From Eleginops maclovinus (Eukaryota; Chordata; Actinopteri; Perciformes; Eleginopidae), in the NCBI RefSeq assembly GCF_036324505.1, contig NC_086364.1, positions 21,729,148 to 21,793,147 on the forward strand: a stretch of 64,000 nt of DNA, given 5' to 3'. A program made the translations under genes and the position numbers. This document shows, in pieces, positions 13,303 to 27,135 of this stretch. The notes under the pieces are model-generated. The model did no database searches. It had not been told where the DNA came from and saw nothing but the letters and a program-made list of their open reading frames with translations. The stretch's first letter is position 1; the number at the start of each line of letters is the position of its first letter.

Positions 13303-14169
13303 CGGAGAAATGTCCCCTCCAATACACGTCATATGTTTTTACGACCATTTCATAACACCCCCCCCTCCACACACACCTCCCCACCCTCAAACCATCGAAA
13401 GTGGTTGCTTTGGAAACAGCGTGACGTATTTAAGATCCCAAGAATAGACGCATGCATGAGGAAACCGGGTCTGAGGCTCCTGGCTTTCTTCCTCCAAATG
13501 CTTTCCTCTAATGTGTGTCAGGGGCCACTACTCCAATGAGGCCGACACATTTTCTACTGTCTGATTACAGAGCAGGAGGGGGGGAGGTGGGGGGGGGGGA
13601 TTACCTGCTTGTGTTTTTTCCCAGAAAAACATCACCTGACTGTGATGCAGAAAGCTGAGCGAAAAGACATCCAGCAGCTTCTATTAGCCACAACAGGTTA
13701 TCAATCAACGTATACCTGCAGACACACAAGCACACGCGCCTGGCCTGTTACGAAACAGCCCCCCCAAGTCAAACAAAGTGAGTCATAGCCTATTTATAGC
13801 TACAGCAATACATCTCATGTGTATGCGCCGGGGATGGAGGCTGTGTCTGCGCTATAGACGAGCTGTTACATAAACGTGTTTCTGCACACATGTCTCAGGG
13901 GAGCGGTGATTCACAACGTGAGCTCTGTTTAACTGCAGTTTTCTTAGTCACCAGCCAAGTAAAAACAGGATTATCAAGACGGGCTCATTTTAGTTGTGCT
14001 TTGACACTTTTTACCCTAGATTTATATTTTCGGAAGCGGTTTTGATTTTGGCGTTTAAGAAAACTAATGAAAACAAGCGTTGACATTTGAAGAAATCCTC
14101 GATTTCATTTGTTTTTCAAAAGTTGGACAAAAGCATTGAAACCACGCTTATGTATGATAAATACGAGGC
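13303..14169. other. gene-free stretch
   Basis: Nothing recognisable apart from C- and G-rich runs near 13350-13385 and 13575-13600. The sequence leads directly to the left target-site duplication of the hAT element. Confidence 0.35.
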
Positions 14170-14177
14170 GAACACAC

Positions 14178-15575
14178 TAGGGCTGTCAATTTCCTCTATT
14201 ATCCCATTCGAATTTCATTCATTATTATTTTTTTAAATTCGAATTATATTCGAATATTTAATGGTCAATTTTGACTTATTAATATGTACTATTTATCTAT
14301 CTACACACACTGTAAAAACGGGCTTATGAATTGCCACTGCCACTATGACATCGTAGTTGACTTGTTTTACATTATGTCCACTAGAGGGCATTTCAGTATT
14401 ACTAATAAACATGTAATTACCAGGTGATAGCTGTCTTGCTAAGTAAATAAGGATAAAGCTTAGACACAAAATGAATAAAGTTGTCAACTTTAATGAACAT
14501 TGTCAACAGTTCTCTTCTCGTATGAAACAGAATAACAGTAAGTGCGCTGTTTAAGTGCGCTAACGGTAGAATTAGGCTATAGGCAAGGCCAGGCAATATA
14601 GTAACCAACTAGAACTAAACATAAACAAGATTTGGTCTAAAGGTTGTTCGCCAAAAAAACAAGCCGATCAACGTTCTCTGGATCGAGTGCAGAGCGTTTT
14701 TTATTAACTATAATCCCCGCCGTGGAGAAAACCCTTTCTGCTCTAACCGAGCTGCCTGGGATGCTCAAGTACCGTCGTGCCAGCTGGGCAATGTGGGAGT
14801 ACTTAGACCCTGATGCTTTCCACCACGACAATGGATCGCTGTCGGTGGGTAGCGGCGTCTCACTCTCATAGATAAGCATCTCTTGTTGCAACACATTGCC
14901 AATGTCCACGGTAGGCCTACCCGATGCGTCTGTGGACTCTGCGCCTTGGTAAACATTCCCAAAAAGATCGCCCATAGCACCGAGAGCTGTTTTCTCCTGT
15001 GTCCCCTTCGCCATGGCTGCTACCTCCCCGTCTTCCTCATAGCCTCCGCAATCCTCCGCAATCACCATCAGCTCCGATTTTACTCTCTCACGTACCTCCT
15101 GCTGTTGGTCTCGGTCCAGGTGTATGAGCCGATGGAAACGCGGGTCGAGGTAGCTGGAGGTATTTAGCAGCATGAATGCGTCTTTGTTAGGATTGTATCG
15201 CTTCTCGAGATCCGTTGAGATCTTAGTTTTCATTTCAACTTTACAAATCTTGCAGAAAACTGTCTTTTTACTAATTATTTGTCCATTTCGTGATGGGAAA
15301 CCAAAAAAGTTCCACACATTACTTCTAAAATTGGCAAGAGTGGTGATCTCCGTCTCCGCACCGCTGGCCGCCATTTTTAGATTGTGCATTAAGAGTGACA
15401 AGCGATTTGTTAGGCCTATCACACCTTCCCTAAAGATAGTCAACAATTAAAATATATATATATATATATATTTTTTTAAAAACCCATTCGAATTCTAATT
15501 TTTACATTCGATTAGTATTCATTTTTTACAAATTCGAATTACATTCGAATACCGAAATTCGTTCCAACAGCCCTA
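14178..15575 (-). mobile_element. internally deleted hAT DNA transposon (1.4 kb)
   Basis: The ends are TAGGGCTGT and ACAGCCCTA, and both sides are flanked by GAACACAC (14170-14177 and 15576-15583), a perfect 8-bp target-site duplication typical of the hAT superfamily. The subterminal regions are rich in TTCGAA-type motifs (for example near 14207-14262 and 15485-15560). A transposase remnant sits inside on the minus strand. Autonomous hAT elements of this type are usually about 3 kb or more, so roughly the catalytic half is missing. The clean duplication suggests a fairly recent insertion. Confidence 0.93.
14637..15374 (-). pseudogene. truncated ZBED/hAT transposase, 245 codons, in-frame core deletion
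   Basis: I start the frame at the ATG at 15374 (MAASGAETEITT), which looks like the normal start of ZBED-type transposases; upstream codons only offer TTG. Residues about 15-50 begin a BED zinc finger (SNVWNFFGF ... FCKICK), but the second half of the finger and the whole RNase-H-like catalytic core are absent. The frame then jumps to the region before the dimerisation domain (LDPRFHRL) and ends with the hAT C-terminal signature (DPLSWW..., RRYLSIPGSS, ERVFSTAG, NKKRSALDP). The deletion keeps the frame open. It cannot act as a transposase. Whether it is expressed is unknown. Confidence 0.88.
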
Positions 15576-15583
15576 GAACACAC

Positions 15584-15953
15584 CCAGTTAGCTTAGCACA
15601 ATGAACGTAAATCAAGCCCCCAGGAATTACTCCGGAGGAAAATATTCGTAGTGGCCAAACAACTTCCGTATAGGCCCGTGACGTCACCCGGCCCAGAAAG
15701 ACTTTCTCCCATTGACTTACATTGGGAAAGAGACGTCTGTAAATCAGCAAAACTAAAAAAAAATACCCAGTATGAACCCTTTTATGGCCCTTATTTCAAT
15801 CATTATGTCCTTAAAGGTGTGAATAGGACTAAAAGCAGAATCCAGATGTATTTTCTCTCTCCATTCATTCTATTGAGCCGAAGTGGGAGATCGGGGGCGG
15901 GGCTTAAGAGGAAATTCAACTGCGCATGCTCTATGATCTCGACAGCCAGGAAT
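15584..15953. repeat. dispersed repeat fragment, unclassified
   Basis: This stretch contains GGCCCGTGACGTCACCCGG and CCCATTGACTTACATTGGGA. I associate the second phrase with a common teleost dispersed repeat, but I cannot name the family from memory. It abuts the left arm of the foldback structure and may be part of the same element. No gene is supported. Confidence 0.4.
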
Positions 15954-17300
15954 GAAACGGAAGGCGTTCTAAAAAAAAAAACAGCGAAGAACCGCGAAAA
16001 CAATGGCTATGTCTCGAACCGGACACTTCAGACAGTGCACTGAGGTTCAGGGTCCTGCATTGCAGAGCACTGACATCTGTGGTGCGCACCTTCGCTGATA
16101 AGTGTTCGATTCGGGACAGCACTTAACGTTAAGCACCTGGCGGAAGTGAGGAACGCAAATCTGCTTGCGACTCTAAACCCGCGAAACATTAGCAAAAATA
16201 AACTACATTTGTAAACAAACCTACATGAGCAAAAATTAAAAATGAGTGTGGTTTTGGTGATTTTTCTCTCCTTGGTCTACCCCTTTCTCCACTTCACCGT
16301 CTCCGCTATGTGGGAGGATACTGCGTTTACTTGCTGAACCCGAGCTGGTATGCAAATTTGACATTTTGAGGGGAGGGAGGGGGAATGTGCGTAAACATTT
16401 AGCATACACGCATGAAAGCAGCCAAGATCCCGAAATGGCTCCTCCTCTTCCGCTACGTAGCCAAGATGGCGCCCGTGAGGTGCGCGAAGTGTCCACGTTT
16501 CACACTCAATTTTTTTCCATCTGAGGGGCACCATCCGGGTACTTTTAGTGCGCTGAACTCTGCCGATTTTGCCAGTGTGAACGCCCTAAGCCCCCAAAGT
16601 CAGTGTCCGAAGGGCAGAAGTGTGCGAATCAAGACAGGGCCAATATTTCTCGTTGGTCCGTTCGCTTGTTCCATCATGTCTGCTCAGCAGTCTGCAACCC
16701 GTGATGCAATTTACTCAACACAAATATATACCACGAAACAGAGTATAGTAGTATAACAGTATAATATAATAGTGGAAACAGTCTTACATGAATGAGTGGA
16801 CGAACGTCTCAACTCGAGGCGGAGTGAATGAACAATGTTTGAACTAAAATGGACGCTCGGCACTACCGGGTCAGAGCACGGCATAACCGGGCAGCGACAG
16901 CAGTGACACTGCCCTCTAGTGGCCGGCGATAAATTCTTCATCCCCCCAGACCGGAAAGCTATGGGCCGGAATAGGTTAACGGTCTAGATGGAAACTTCTA
17001 CAACCACAACCCGATATCAACCACAACACTGCTTTGGCACATGGACAGTAGCAGAACGGGAAGAGGGACGATAGCTGACCGTCCAGGGTGTCCCCACTTG
17101 CAGTTCCACCAGTCGGTTGTGGCCACGTTCGATAGCGTTCTAATAGTGTCTGCTGAGGCCGGGATATTATTTAACAACGCTGCTGCCTCCGTTAAGCTTT
17201 GTGCAGGCTGCTGAGCAGACATGATGGAACAAGCAAACAGACCGACGAGAAATATTGTTTTCGCAGTTCTTCGCTGTTTTTTTAAAAAGCTTTCCGTTTC
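15954..17300. mobile_element. foldback inverted repeat with a nested element in its left arm
   Basis: The right arm (17202-17300), when reverse-complemented, matches 15954-16004 joined directly to 16645-16696. Shared blocks are GAAACGGAA, ACAGCGAAGAA, GCGAAAACAATATTTCTCG and TTGTTCCATCATGTCTGCTC. The 637-bp gap in the left arm is therefore a later insertion. The loop, 16697-17201, has no recognisable coding domain. Both arms start a short frame MSAQQ, a consequence of the inverted duplication. The class of the outer element is unknown. Confidence 0.75.
16005..16641. mobile_element. nested TIR element, 637 bp, 3-bp AAT duplication
   Basis: Comparison with the undisturbed right arm fixes the insertion boundaries: AAT (16002-16004) before and AAT (16642-16644) after, where the empty site has a single AAT. 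The first 24 bases and the reverse complement of the last 24 agree at most positions (GGCNNTGTCT at the outside, ACACTT at the inside). A 3-bp duplication suggests a PIF/Harbinger-like element, although that group prefers TWA targets. No transposase frame is visible, so it would be non-autonomous. Confidence 0.7.
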
Positions 17301-17310
17301 AACTCAGATC

Positions 17311-17755
17311 GCCCTCACACAACGTACTGAAACCCCTCTCACACAACGTACTGAAACCCCTCTCACACAACGTACTGAAACCCCTCTCACACAACATACT
17401 GAAAACATACTGACCCCCTCTCACACAACATACTGACCCCCTCTCACACAACGTACTGAAACCCCTCTCACACAACGTACTGAAACCCCTCTCACACAAC
17501 GTACTGGAAACCCTCTCACACAACATGCTTAAAACATACTGACCCCTTCTCACACAACATACTGACCCCCTCTCACACAACGTACTGAAAACATACTGAA
17601 ACCCCTCTCACACAACATACTGACCCCTTCTCACACAACGTACTGGAACCCCTCTCACACAACGTACTGAAACCCCTCTCACACAACATACTGAAAACAT
17701 ACTGACCCCCTCTCACACAACATACTGAAACCTCTCTCACACAACGTATTGAAAT
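17311..17755 (+). repeat. 24-bp minisatellite
   Basis: The unit is close to CTCACACAACGTACTGAAAC plus CCCT, repeated with variants (GTACTGAAAC, ATACTGACCC, and ATACTGAAAACATACTGACC insertions). The array starts immediately beyond the foldback arm and ends just before a GT repeat at about 17766-17808. Open frames on both strands are translations of the repeat. Confidence 0.92.
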
Positions 17756-18419
17756 TGCATTTCGTGTGTGTGTGTGTGTGTCTGTGTGTGTGTCTGTGTG
17801 TGTGTGAGAGATTTTTACATATGTTTGTAAATGATGTTGGTTTCAGTTGTGTGTGTGAGAGTCTTTCACATCTGTATGTGAACGCTACTTCTGAATAATG
17901 TCCCTAACGGCCCCTCATAACATATGTTGCAAGAGCAGCGTATGTATAATGCAATGTGTTGTGTAATTGTAGAAAGATGGAACGATGGAGCCGAGCCAGG
18001 ATGAAGGAGAAGAAGAGCAGCGGGTAAACAGCTACGCATAACTTAATTTGAAGTGAAAAACATGTGCAGGGGTCAGGACAATATGTGTTATGTGTTATTG
18101 TGTGAATATCTAATGTAACTGACGGCTCCTCTTATCTTGCATAACACCGGTTGAACAGCACTTAGTGTTATCACATTAGATAATGCTATAATGCAAGAGA
18201 AACGAGGCCAAGCTGGCGTGGGGCTGGGTGTCACCGCAGACAGATATTCTTTCTGACACATAATTAGGCGAACATTAGAAAACGATTTTCTTCACCTTCC
18301 TTTTGTCCTCAGGTGGACCCGTTTCTAAGAACTGTTGTGTTGAAATGAGGAGTGATTTAATGTAGTATGATCACATACTCTGTTGTTCACACACACAACG
18401 TATTGAATTAATGGTAGTT
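17756..18419. other. short GT repeat and unassigned sequence
   Basis: A GT/CTGTGTGT repeat covers about 17766-17808. A splice-like pair (ATGGAGCCG... GAGCAGCGG/GTAAAC near 17980-18020 and TTTTGTCCTCAG/GTGGACCC near 18313) could join a short peptide frame, but it resembles nothing known. CACACAACGTATTGAA recurs at about 18392, echoing the minisatellite, so all of this may belong to one unclassified transposon. Confidence 0.3.
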
Positions 18420-18905
18420 GTTTTATTTAAAGAGTCCCTTTTATGTTATTGGGTGTTTTTACTCTCCTGTAGTGTGATGAATAGGTTTTAGTGCATGTAA
18501 ATGGTCTGCAAGGGCTAAAATCCCTGTGTTCCTTCCAGACGGAGTTTCTCTCCCACTCCCCACCTGCCTGAAACGCCCCCATTTGACTCATTTGTTTACT
18601 TCTGGAACATCGTGACATATGTAAACACTGATGTGATGCAGTTTAGTGCATGTAAAAGGTCTGCAGAGGCTAAAATCCCTGGGAGTTTGTAACATAATGA
18701 CATCGCTATGCAACAGTCGCGCTTCTATTGGCTAGCGCTCCAACACGTTGTACCTGACAGGCTAAGGTGCGGGACATCTCGAAGCGGTTGAGCAATCACA
18801 ACAGAGCCGACCAGCTAACCGATCAGAGCCGACTGGACTCTGGTTTCAGACAGAGCAGCACAGGCAGTATGAGAGAAATGAAGGTTAAAGCATTACTGAT
18901 ATGAT
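18420..18905. repeat. teleost-type dispersed repeat fragment
   Basis: The phrase TTTAGTGCATGTAAA(A/T)GGTCTGCA...GGCTAAAATCCCT occurs twice (about 18488 and 18640), and the stretch includes GGTTGAGCAATCACAACAGAG and ACTGGACTCTGGTTTCAGAC. From memory these phrases are widespread in fish genomes, probably in a non-autonomous DNA element. Family and boundaries are uncertain. No coding domain is visible. Confidence 0.45.
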
Positions 18906-20514
18906 CCTGATGTGACCTTTTATTCCTGAAAGACCACTTTTTGTGTTTTTGTTTCTTTCTCTTTGTTGTTGTTGTTGTTGTTGTTGTTCTTTATGATGCA
19001 CTTGCTCGGTTTGATTTGTGAATATGAACATGGATGTGATGTGCCACATAAAGTTAAAAACAAATGATAAAACTTCTGTCTGTAACTGTGTCAGCGGAGT
19101 GACGGCCTCCTCCCTGTCCTGTCCTGTCCTCATCTCCGGACTTACCCTTTAGTCTAGTTCAGTTTATTTAAAGCTTGTTCCTGCCCCCTCCCGCGGGCTT
19201 CTTTACGTAACCTCGTCAAGTTTTTTGGCCAACACCTCCCAGCTCATCGGTCTGCCTTGCTGTGCTTTAGTAAAGCCGGTCAGCTGGTGTAAACAGCCTC
19301 AGTGTGAGTCTTGTCTGTGCCACCCACTTGGCAGGAACAGGGCGCAGATATTTATATCCGTGCTGCTGCTGCTGCCCACAGCCGCTGCAGATCCCCGAGC
19401 GGATGAATTATGAAGAAGGCCAGGATGTAAAAATGATACCGTCTGAGGCTGCGTTCTGAGTGCAGTTTATAAATGTTATAAACAGCTGTGTTCACTGCCA
19501 GAGCCAATAGAGCTTTCCTCTGGGAAACTGAGGCTTTTATGACTCCTACCATTGTTTCACAAGCATTATTAAAGAACTCCTACCAACATAAATAATCCCA
19601 AACCAGAGGAGTAATGCTGCTGACGACTGTGCAGGCCGGGGGTAATTACCCTGTGCCGTAAATCCTTCATAATTACCCAGGAAGTTTCCTGGAAAGTATT
19701 GAGTAATTTGGAATTAATCATCAAAGTTCTGAGAATAAGCAGTCGGATCTTTGATAGAAATGGTACATTTGTGCATGTTAAACTGACATATTCACTAGGT
19801 TACACCAGTACTAACACTATTAGGTCATTGTTTGAGTCAGAAAATGGGCCGTTCTGTTCTCGCACAGCACAAAGAGCTGCCACGGGTTGAATTTCTTTTA
19901 ACCTTTTAAAGTTGTTTTATGAAGATTTGATCGAGAACAATGTTTCCAGTCTGGTAAAAGAGGTTCAAGAAAGAGAAGAGATCATCCAAGAGTCTTGATA
20001 TAGTGAGAATTGTTTTATGAAACCGTCTCAATAAACAAAAGGTGAACTTTGTGGACGGTGTGGCGTGGGATCATGTTGTTGTTGTTTCATAGCTAAACAA
20101 CTGCCATTGCCAGTTAATGTATAATTAAGAAGCCACATGTTTGTGGATGAGGTTTTGTATTGTATAGTGTATCCAGTATGTCTAACGGAACAGCTGCATG
20201 TTACGTTAGCTAACGTAAGCTAATTTACCATTAGATTAGTAGGCGACCAGTACAGTTAATGGGAATAACATTAGGTTTGCTATATAATAGCCTGCCTCAA
20301 TGTCATTCAAGACCAAACAAAGTGACAGTAAAGCCAAATAATACCTAAATAATTGCTGGGATTAAGACTCAAAAAGCCCTGGTCTTCAGGAAAAATCCAG
20401 AAATTAGTTAGCATTTTAGCACTACCATGGCCCTTCTCCAAGACGTCTCCAGAGTTTTTGTTTGAAGCCTGAAATAAGGTCTTTGGTTAGGGTTAACTAA
20501 ACGTCATCAAGCTG
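18906..20514. other. gene-free stretch
   Basis: It holds a (GTT)n run at about 18964-18988 and an 18-bp perfect palindrome at 20201-20218. No gene is supported. Confidence 0.4.
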
Positions 20515-20812
20515 AACATTAGCCTCCTTTAGCTTAGCGGTGGAGGCGTGAAGTCATGTGACCGTGCTGTAGTTCCTTTATAGCCCAACATTAGCCGCCT
20601 TTAGCTTAGCGGTGGAGACGTGAAGTCATGTGACCGTGCTGTAGTTCCTTTATAGCGCAACATTAGCCGCCTTTAGCTTAGCGGTGGTGACGTGAAGTCA
20701 TGTGACCGTGCTGTAGTTCCTTTATAGCCCAACATTAGCCGCCTTTAGCTTAGCGGTGGTGACGTGAAGTCATGTGACCGTGCTGTAGTTCCTTTATTGC
20801 GCAACATTAGCG
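20515..20812 (+). repeat. 72-bp satellite, four copies
   Basis: AACATTAGCC starts units at 20515, 20587 and every 72 bases after that. Each unit has AGCTTAGCGGTGG, a CGTGAAG segment (TGACGTGAAG in copies 3 and 4), the E-box-like TCATGTGA, and TGTAGTTCCTTTAT. The same satellite appears inverted at 37966-38645 in about nine copies. The array stops where a SINE begins. Confidence 0.92.
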
Positions 20813-20813
20813 T

Positions 20814-21090
20814 CTGTCCAGCAGTGGCTCAGTCAGTACGAACAGAACAGACGTGAAATATGGAAAGTGGACTGCTACTTGGAGAGGTCCCAGTTCACCT
20901 CCTAGGCCCTGCTGTGGTGCCTTTGAGCAAAGCACTGGACACCTCCAATCCCCCCTCCCCATTGCTCCCCGCGTGCTGCACAATAGCTGCTCACTGCTCC
21001 TATTACTAGGATGGGTTAAATGCAGAGGACCAATTTCACTGTGTGTGCACGTGTGTGACAAATAAAGAGGGTTTCATCCTCTGATTCTAA
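20814..21090 (+). repeat. tRNA-derived SINE, copy 2 (B box deleted)
   Basis: It starts GTCCAGCAGTGGCTCAGTCAGTA, then jumps to AACAGAACAGACG, losing the segment with the B box seen in copies 1 and 3. The body and the AATAAAGAGGGTTTCATCC tail are otherwise intact. It is joined directly to the end of the 72-bp satellite. Without a B box it should be transcriptionally dead as a Pol III unit. Confidence 0.85.
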
Positions 21091-24211
<3,121 letters not shown>

Positions 24212-24349
24212 GGCTGCGGGTGTTGGCTTTACCCCTTTAATACACATTGAAACAGTCTTTATTGTTGATGTATTGCACAATGTGTACGTTTTAATTTAAC
24301 TTCCCTTGTTATGTTTTGGTCGTACCTGGATCTGTCATATACTGTAGAT

Positions 24350-24863
24350 CAGGGGTGTCCAAACTTTTTTCACCAAGGGCCACATACAGAAAAAAATACG
24401 AAGGGCTGGGCCCCTCACTAAAGGTGAGGTACAGTATATGCCTCATAAATTAAGTTATAAGTTAGAAAAATCCATCAAATGTAGGTAAATTAAGCTTGAT
24501 ACTTGAAAATGCTTTCAGAAAAAAGCTCTCCGTAGGGTTTGATTTATTTAGTTGGCAGCTCATCCCTTAAAACAGAAGCCTCTCATTGCTTAGAAGAGGA
24601 AATAGGAAGAGTATATTTCCTGCTTTTAATTTAAATAAGTTATTGGGCTTTTTACTTATCAGCAAAGATTTGTTGTTGGAAATGTTTTCATCTTTAATTG
24701 ACCGAACACATTTTAAAAGTGGGCTTATTAACACATAAATACTACTGTGTAATATCTGTTTACATATAGAGGGGACAATATAAGACAAGCACACGTTTAA
24801 TTTGTGGGCCATATTTCATTAGATTTTCTTAATTGACTGAGGGCCGAAGTTTGGACACCCCTG
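24350..24863. mobile_element. short non-autonomous hAT element (514 bp)
   Basis: The ends are CAGGGGTGTCCAAACTT and AAGTTTGGACACCCCTG, perfect 17-bp terminal inverted repeats. The flanks are CTGTAGAT on both sides (24342-24349 and 24864-24871), an 8-bp target-site duplication. The ends match the hAT group found across vertebrates ('CAGGGGTGTCCAAA'). The interior has GGGCC-type phrases near each end and no transposase frame, so it depends on another element for movement. Confidence 0.95.
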
Positions 24864-24871
24864 CTGTAGAT

Positions 24872-25153
24872 CCCCCTGGGAGCCGAAGAAAAAAATGGTC
24901 TTCCAATTTGCATTTTTTGTGTGATTTCCAACCAATTTAGGGTTAAATTTAGACTTTTTAAAAATGTATTTGGGTTTTTTTATTTTACAGTATGTCCACT
25001 GTAGAGGAACTGAAGACCATTTTAGTTTGAACAGAAAGCTGCAATTAAAAGGTCAACTATGTAAAGAATTATGCTTCTACACATTCATCTTCATCTGTTA
25101 TCTGAATTGCTGTTTATTTTGCAACTGAAAATAGTTTGGTTTTTGGTAAATGC
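24872..25153. other. spacer
   Basis: A/T-rich sequence between the hAT element and the SINE, with nothing recognisable. Confidence 0.4.
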
Positions 25154-25480
25154 TGTCCAGCAGTGGCTCAGTAAGTAGGGGCTTGGACTGGGAATCGTAG
25201 GGTCGCCGGTTCAAGTCCCCGAACAGACTTGAAAAAACATGGAAAGTGGACTGCTACTTGGAGAGGTCCCAGTTCACCTCCTAGGCCCTGCTGTGGTGCC
25301 CTTGAGCAAGGCACCGGACACCTCCAATCCCCCCTCCCCATTGCTCCCCGGGCGCTGCACAATAGCTGCCCACTGCTCCTAGCACTAGGATGGGTTAAAT
25401 GCAGAGGACCAATTTCACTGTGTGTGCTCTGCTGTGTGCATGTATGTGACAAATAAAGAGGGTTTCATCCTCCCATTCTC
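25154..25480 (+). repeat. tRNA-derived SINE, copy 3 (most complete)
   Basis: The A-box region (TGGCTCAGTAAGTAGG) and the B box (GGTTCAAGTCC, 25208-25218) are both present. The body includes GAGCAAGGCACCGGACACC and GGGCGCTGCACAATAGC, and the tail is AATAAAGAGGGTTTCATCC. It lies about 0.9 kb upstream of the nfil3-like promoter region, in the same orientation. Confidence 0.9.
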
Positions 25481-26340
25481 TCTATCTAAATCTTCAAAGG
25501 ATTTTTAGGGAATGTACTGGGAAAAATACTGAATTGGACTCCAGGTTGCAGGGTCAACTTGACAGTCAGGAAACCCCGGTATAGCCCAGGTGTGAATGTC
25601 TGATGATGGAGAAAATAACCACCAATAAATGAAAGATCATTTCAGGAATATAAAGTTAAACCTCACACAAATCTAATTGGATTTAAAGTAGTTCATGGAC
25701 ACAATTTTTACCATTTGGATTCTATGTTGAAAATGTATTATCCTCTTTTAATCCAAACATGCTAAATCTGATGCAGGTTGTCCTGGTCTGTTTCTCTCAA
25801 AGCAAATGTGTGCAAAATTAGTGTTTTGGTTTTGTAAATACATTTGAATTAGACTCATGTTTATATAAATCTGTTATAGTAGCTTTCATTGCACATTTTT
25901 GCTTCAACTTACTTCCTTAATATATATTTAATGTTTCTATTTTAATCCACATTTTAAATTGTAATTATTCCTTAACTATGTGTATTTACATATTTTATTA
26001 TAGTTTATCCTTTTATGGCACACCTTTACTTTCACCTCTTATGTTAATATATATTTTAGTATTTTATTGTATTATAAAATGGAGCAGCTGACACTAAAAC
26101 CCCTCGGGATGAATAAAGTATTCTAATAATTCTACTTCGTTGCTCTGTTGGAGGAGACGTATTCATATTGCATTAATTGCCAACAACTACACTTGTGCAT
26201 ATGCCAAATATAGCCTTTTCATTTTGAAATCTACCTCTGTACATTAGTCGGATTTAATGCAGGACTTCTACTTAGTGTAGAGTAGTTTTTTTTTTACCAC
26301 TGCTTGCACTACAGAGCCTCTTTATGCAGGACACGGAGAC
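25481..26340. other. AT-rich sequence with a retroposon-like tail
   Basis: A CCCCTCGGGATGAATAAAGTATTCT-type phrase near 26100-26125 resembles the 3' tail of fish LINE/SINE elements. The rest is A/T-rich and featureless. This is the immediate upstream flank of the nfil3-like gene. Confidence 0.4.
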
Positions 26341-26560
26341 ATTACCTAATTGTTATGAGCAGATTATCCTGTCACAGGGGGCGGGGCCAGGGAGGTCAGA
26401 TGATGATGATGATGATGAACTGCTCTGTTATGTGGAGCCTTGCTTTGGATTGCGAAGAAAGAAGGGGGGGTGGGGGGGTGGTCGCAGAGGGAGGCGGTCC
26501 TACACACATAGAAAGAAGCCCTGCTGGTTCAAGTGAGGATAGGGCCCGTCCCGATCTGAA
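26341..26560 (+). promoter_or_regulatory. probable nfil3-like promoter region
   Basis: A GC box (GGGGGCGGGGCC, about 26377-26388) and a GA/GC-rich stretch lie 150-350 bases ahead of a good splice donor at 26737. There is no obvious TATA box. This is the only G/C-rich island upstream of the coding exon and it sits where a first exon would be expected. The transcription start cannot be fixed from sequence alone. Confidence 0.5.
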
Positions 26561-26736
26561 CTCAACGTTACAAATACGAGCTGCGCTTTTCCAAGTGGAG
26601 CAGAGTGGAGGTGCGCCACCAGGACCGTAATATGAAGTAACAGCCGCGAGGATCCGCAGTGTGAACCAGCGCGAGGCAGAGCAGCTGATTCCATTACCGG
26701 ACAGGGAAACGCGACTAACCCGAGTTTTATTTACAG
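26561..26736 (+). other. nfil3-like 5' UTR exon 1 (predicted 3' part)
   Basis: The exon ends at TTTACAG with the donor GTAAAC at 26737. Its 5' limit is arbitrary. A two-codon upstream frame, ATG AAG TAA, lies at 26632-26640. No other ATG in the exon leads into the main frame. NFIL3 genes generally have a non-coding first exon and a single coding exon, which fits. Confidence 0.5.
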
Positions 26737-27125
26737 GTAAACATCTTCATTTTATAAATGGTGTTTTAGATGGTGTGTTTAGTTATTATTATGGATACTA
26801 CAGGATCATTTCTCTAGATAAAACAACACGAAAGATGCAAAACTGATCCGTATTTACACGTGTGCAGATGTCTTCCTCACTTCATATTATGGACACTCGT
26901 TTCTCTTTTCGCAACAAAAAAAAGACCTATTTTCTTACTCTTTAAACGGGTCTGTATTTACAGGTTAACATATGTAGATTTTATTCCGAAATGTGTTAGA
27001 TGTTTAAGGCAATTAAAGTGTCAGTATGAAGCACGTATATTTAGACAAAGTACATCTAATGCACACATTTCGGTAAATAAATAAATAAAAAACGAAAGAA
27101 AAACGATCTTTATTTACAGGGAGAA

Positions 27126-27135
27126 ATTATGCAAT
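27126..27135. promoter_or_regulatory. D-box, ATTATGCAAT
   Basis: Exact match to RTTATGYAAY, the site bound by PAR-bZIP activators (TEF, HLF, DBP) and by NFIL3/E4BP4. It is in intron 1 of the nfil3-like gene; ATTATGCAAA (one mismatch) follows 46 bases later at 27172-27181. Confidence 0.6.

Noticed and set aside
15375..15446. Longer N-terminus for the hAT transposase remnant
   Set aside because: It begins with TTG; the ATG at 15374 gives the typical start ahead of the BED finger.
17311..17755. CRISPR-like array at the 24-bp minisatellite
   Set aside because: There are no distinct spacers, units are contiguous, and the genome is vertebrate.
17978..18350. Two-exon mini gene from ATGGAGCCG to TTGAAATGA
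   Set aside because: The splice signals look acceptable, but the product would be about 24 residues with no match, in a transposon-rich stretch.
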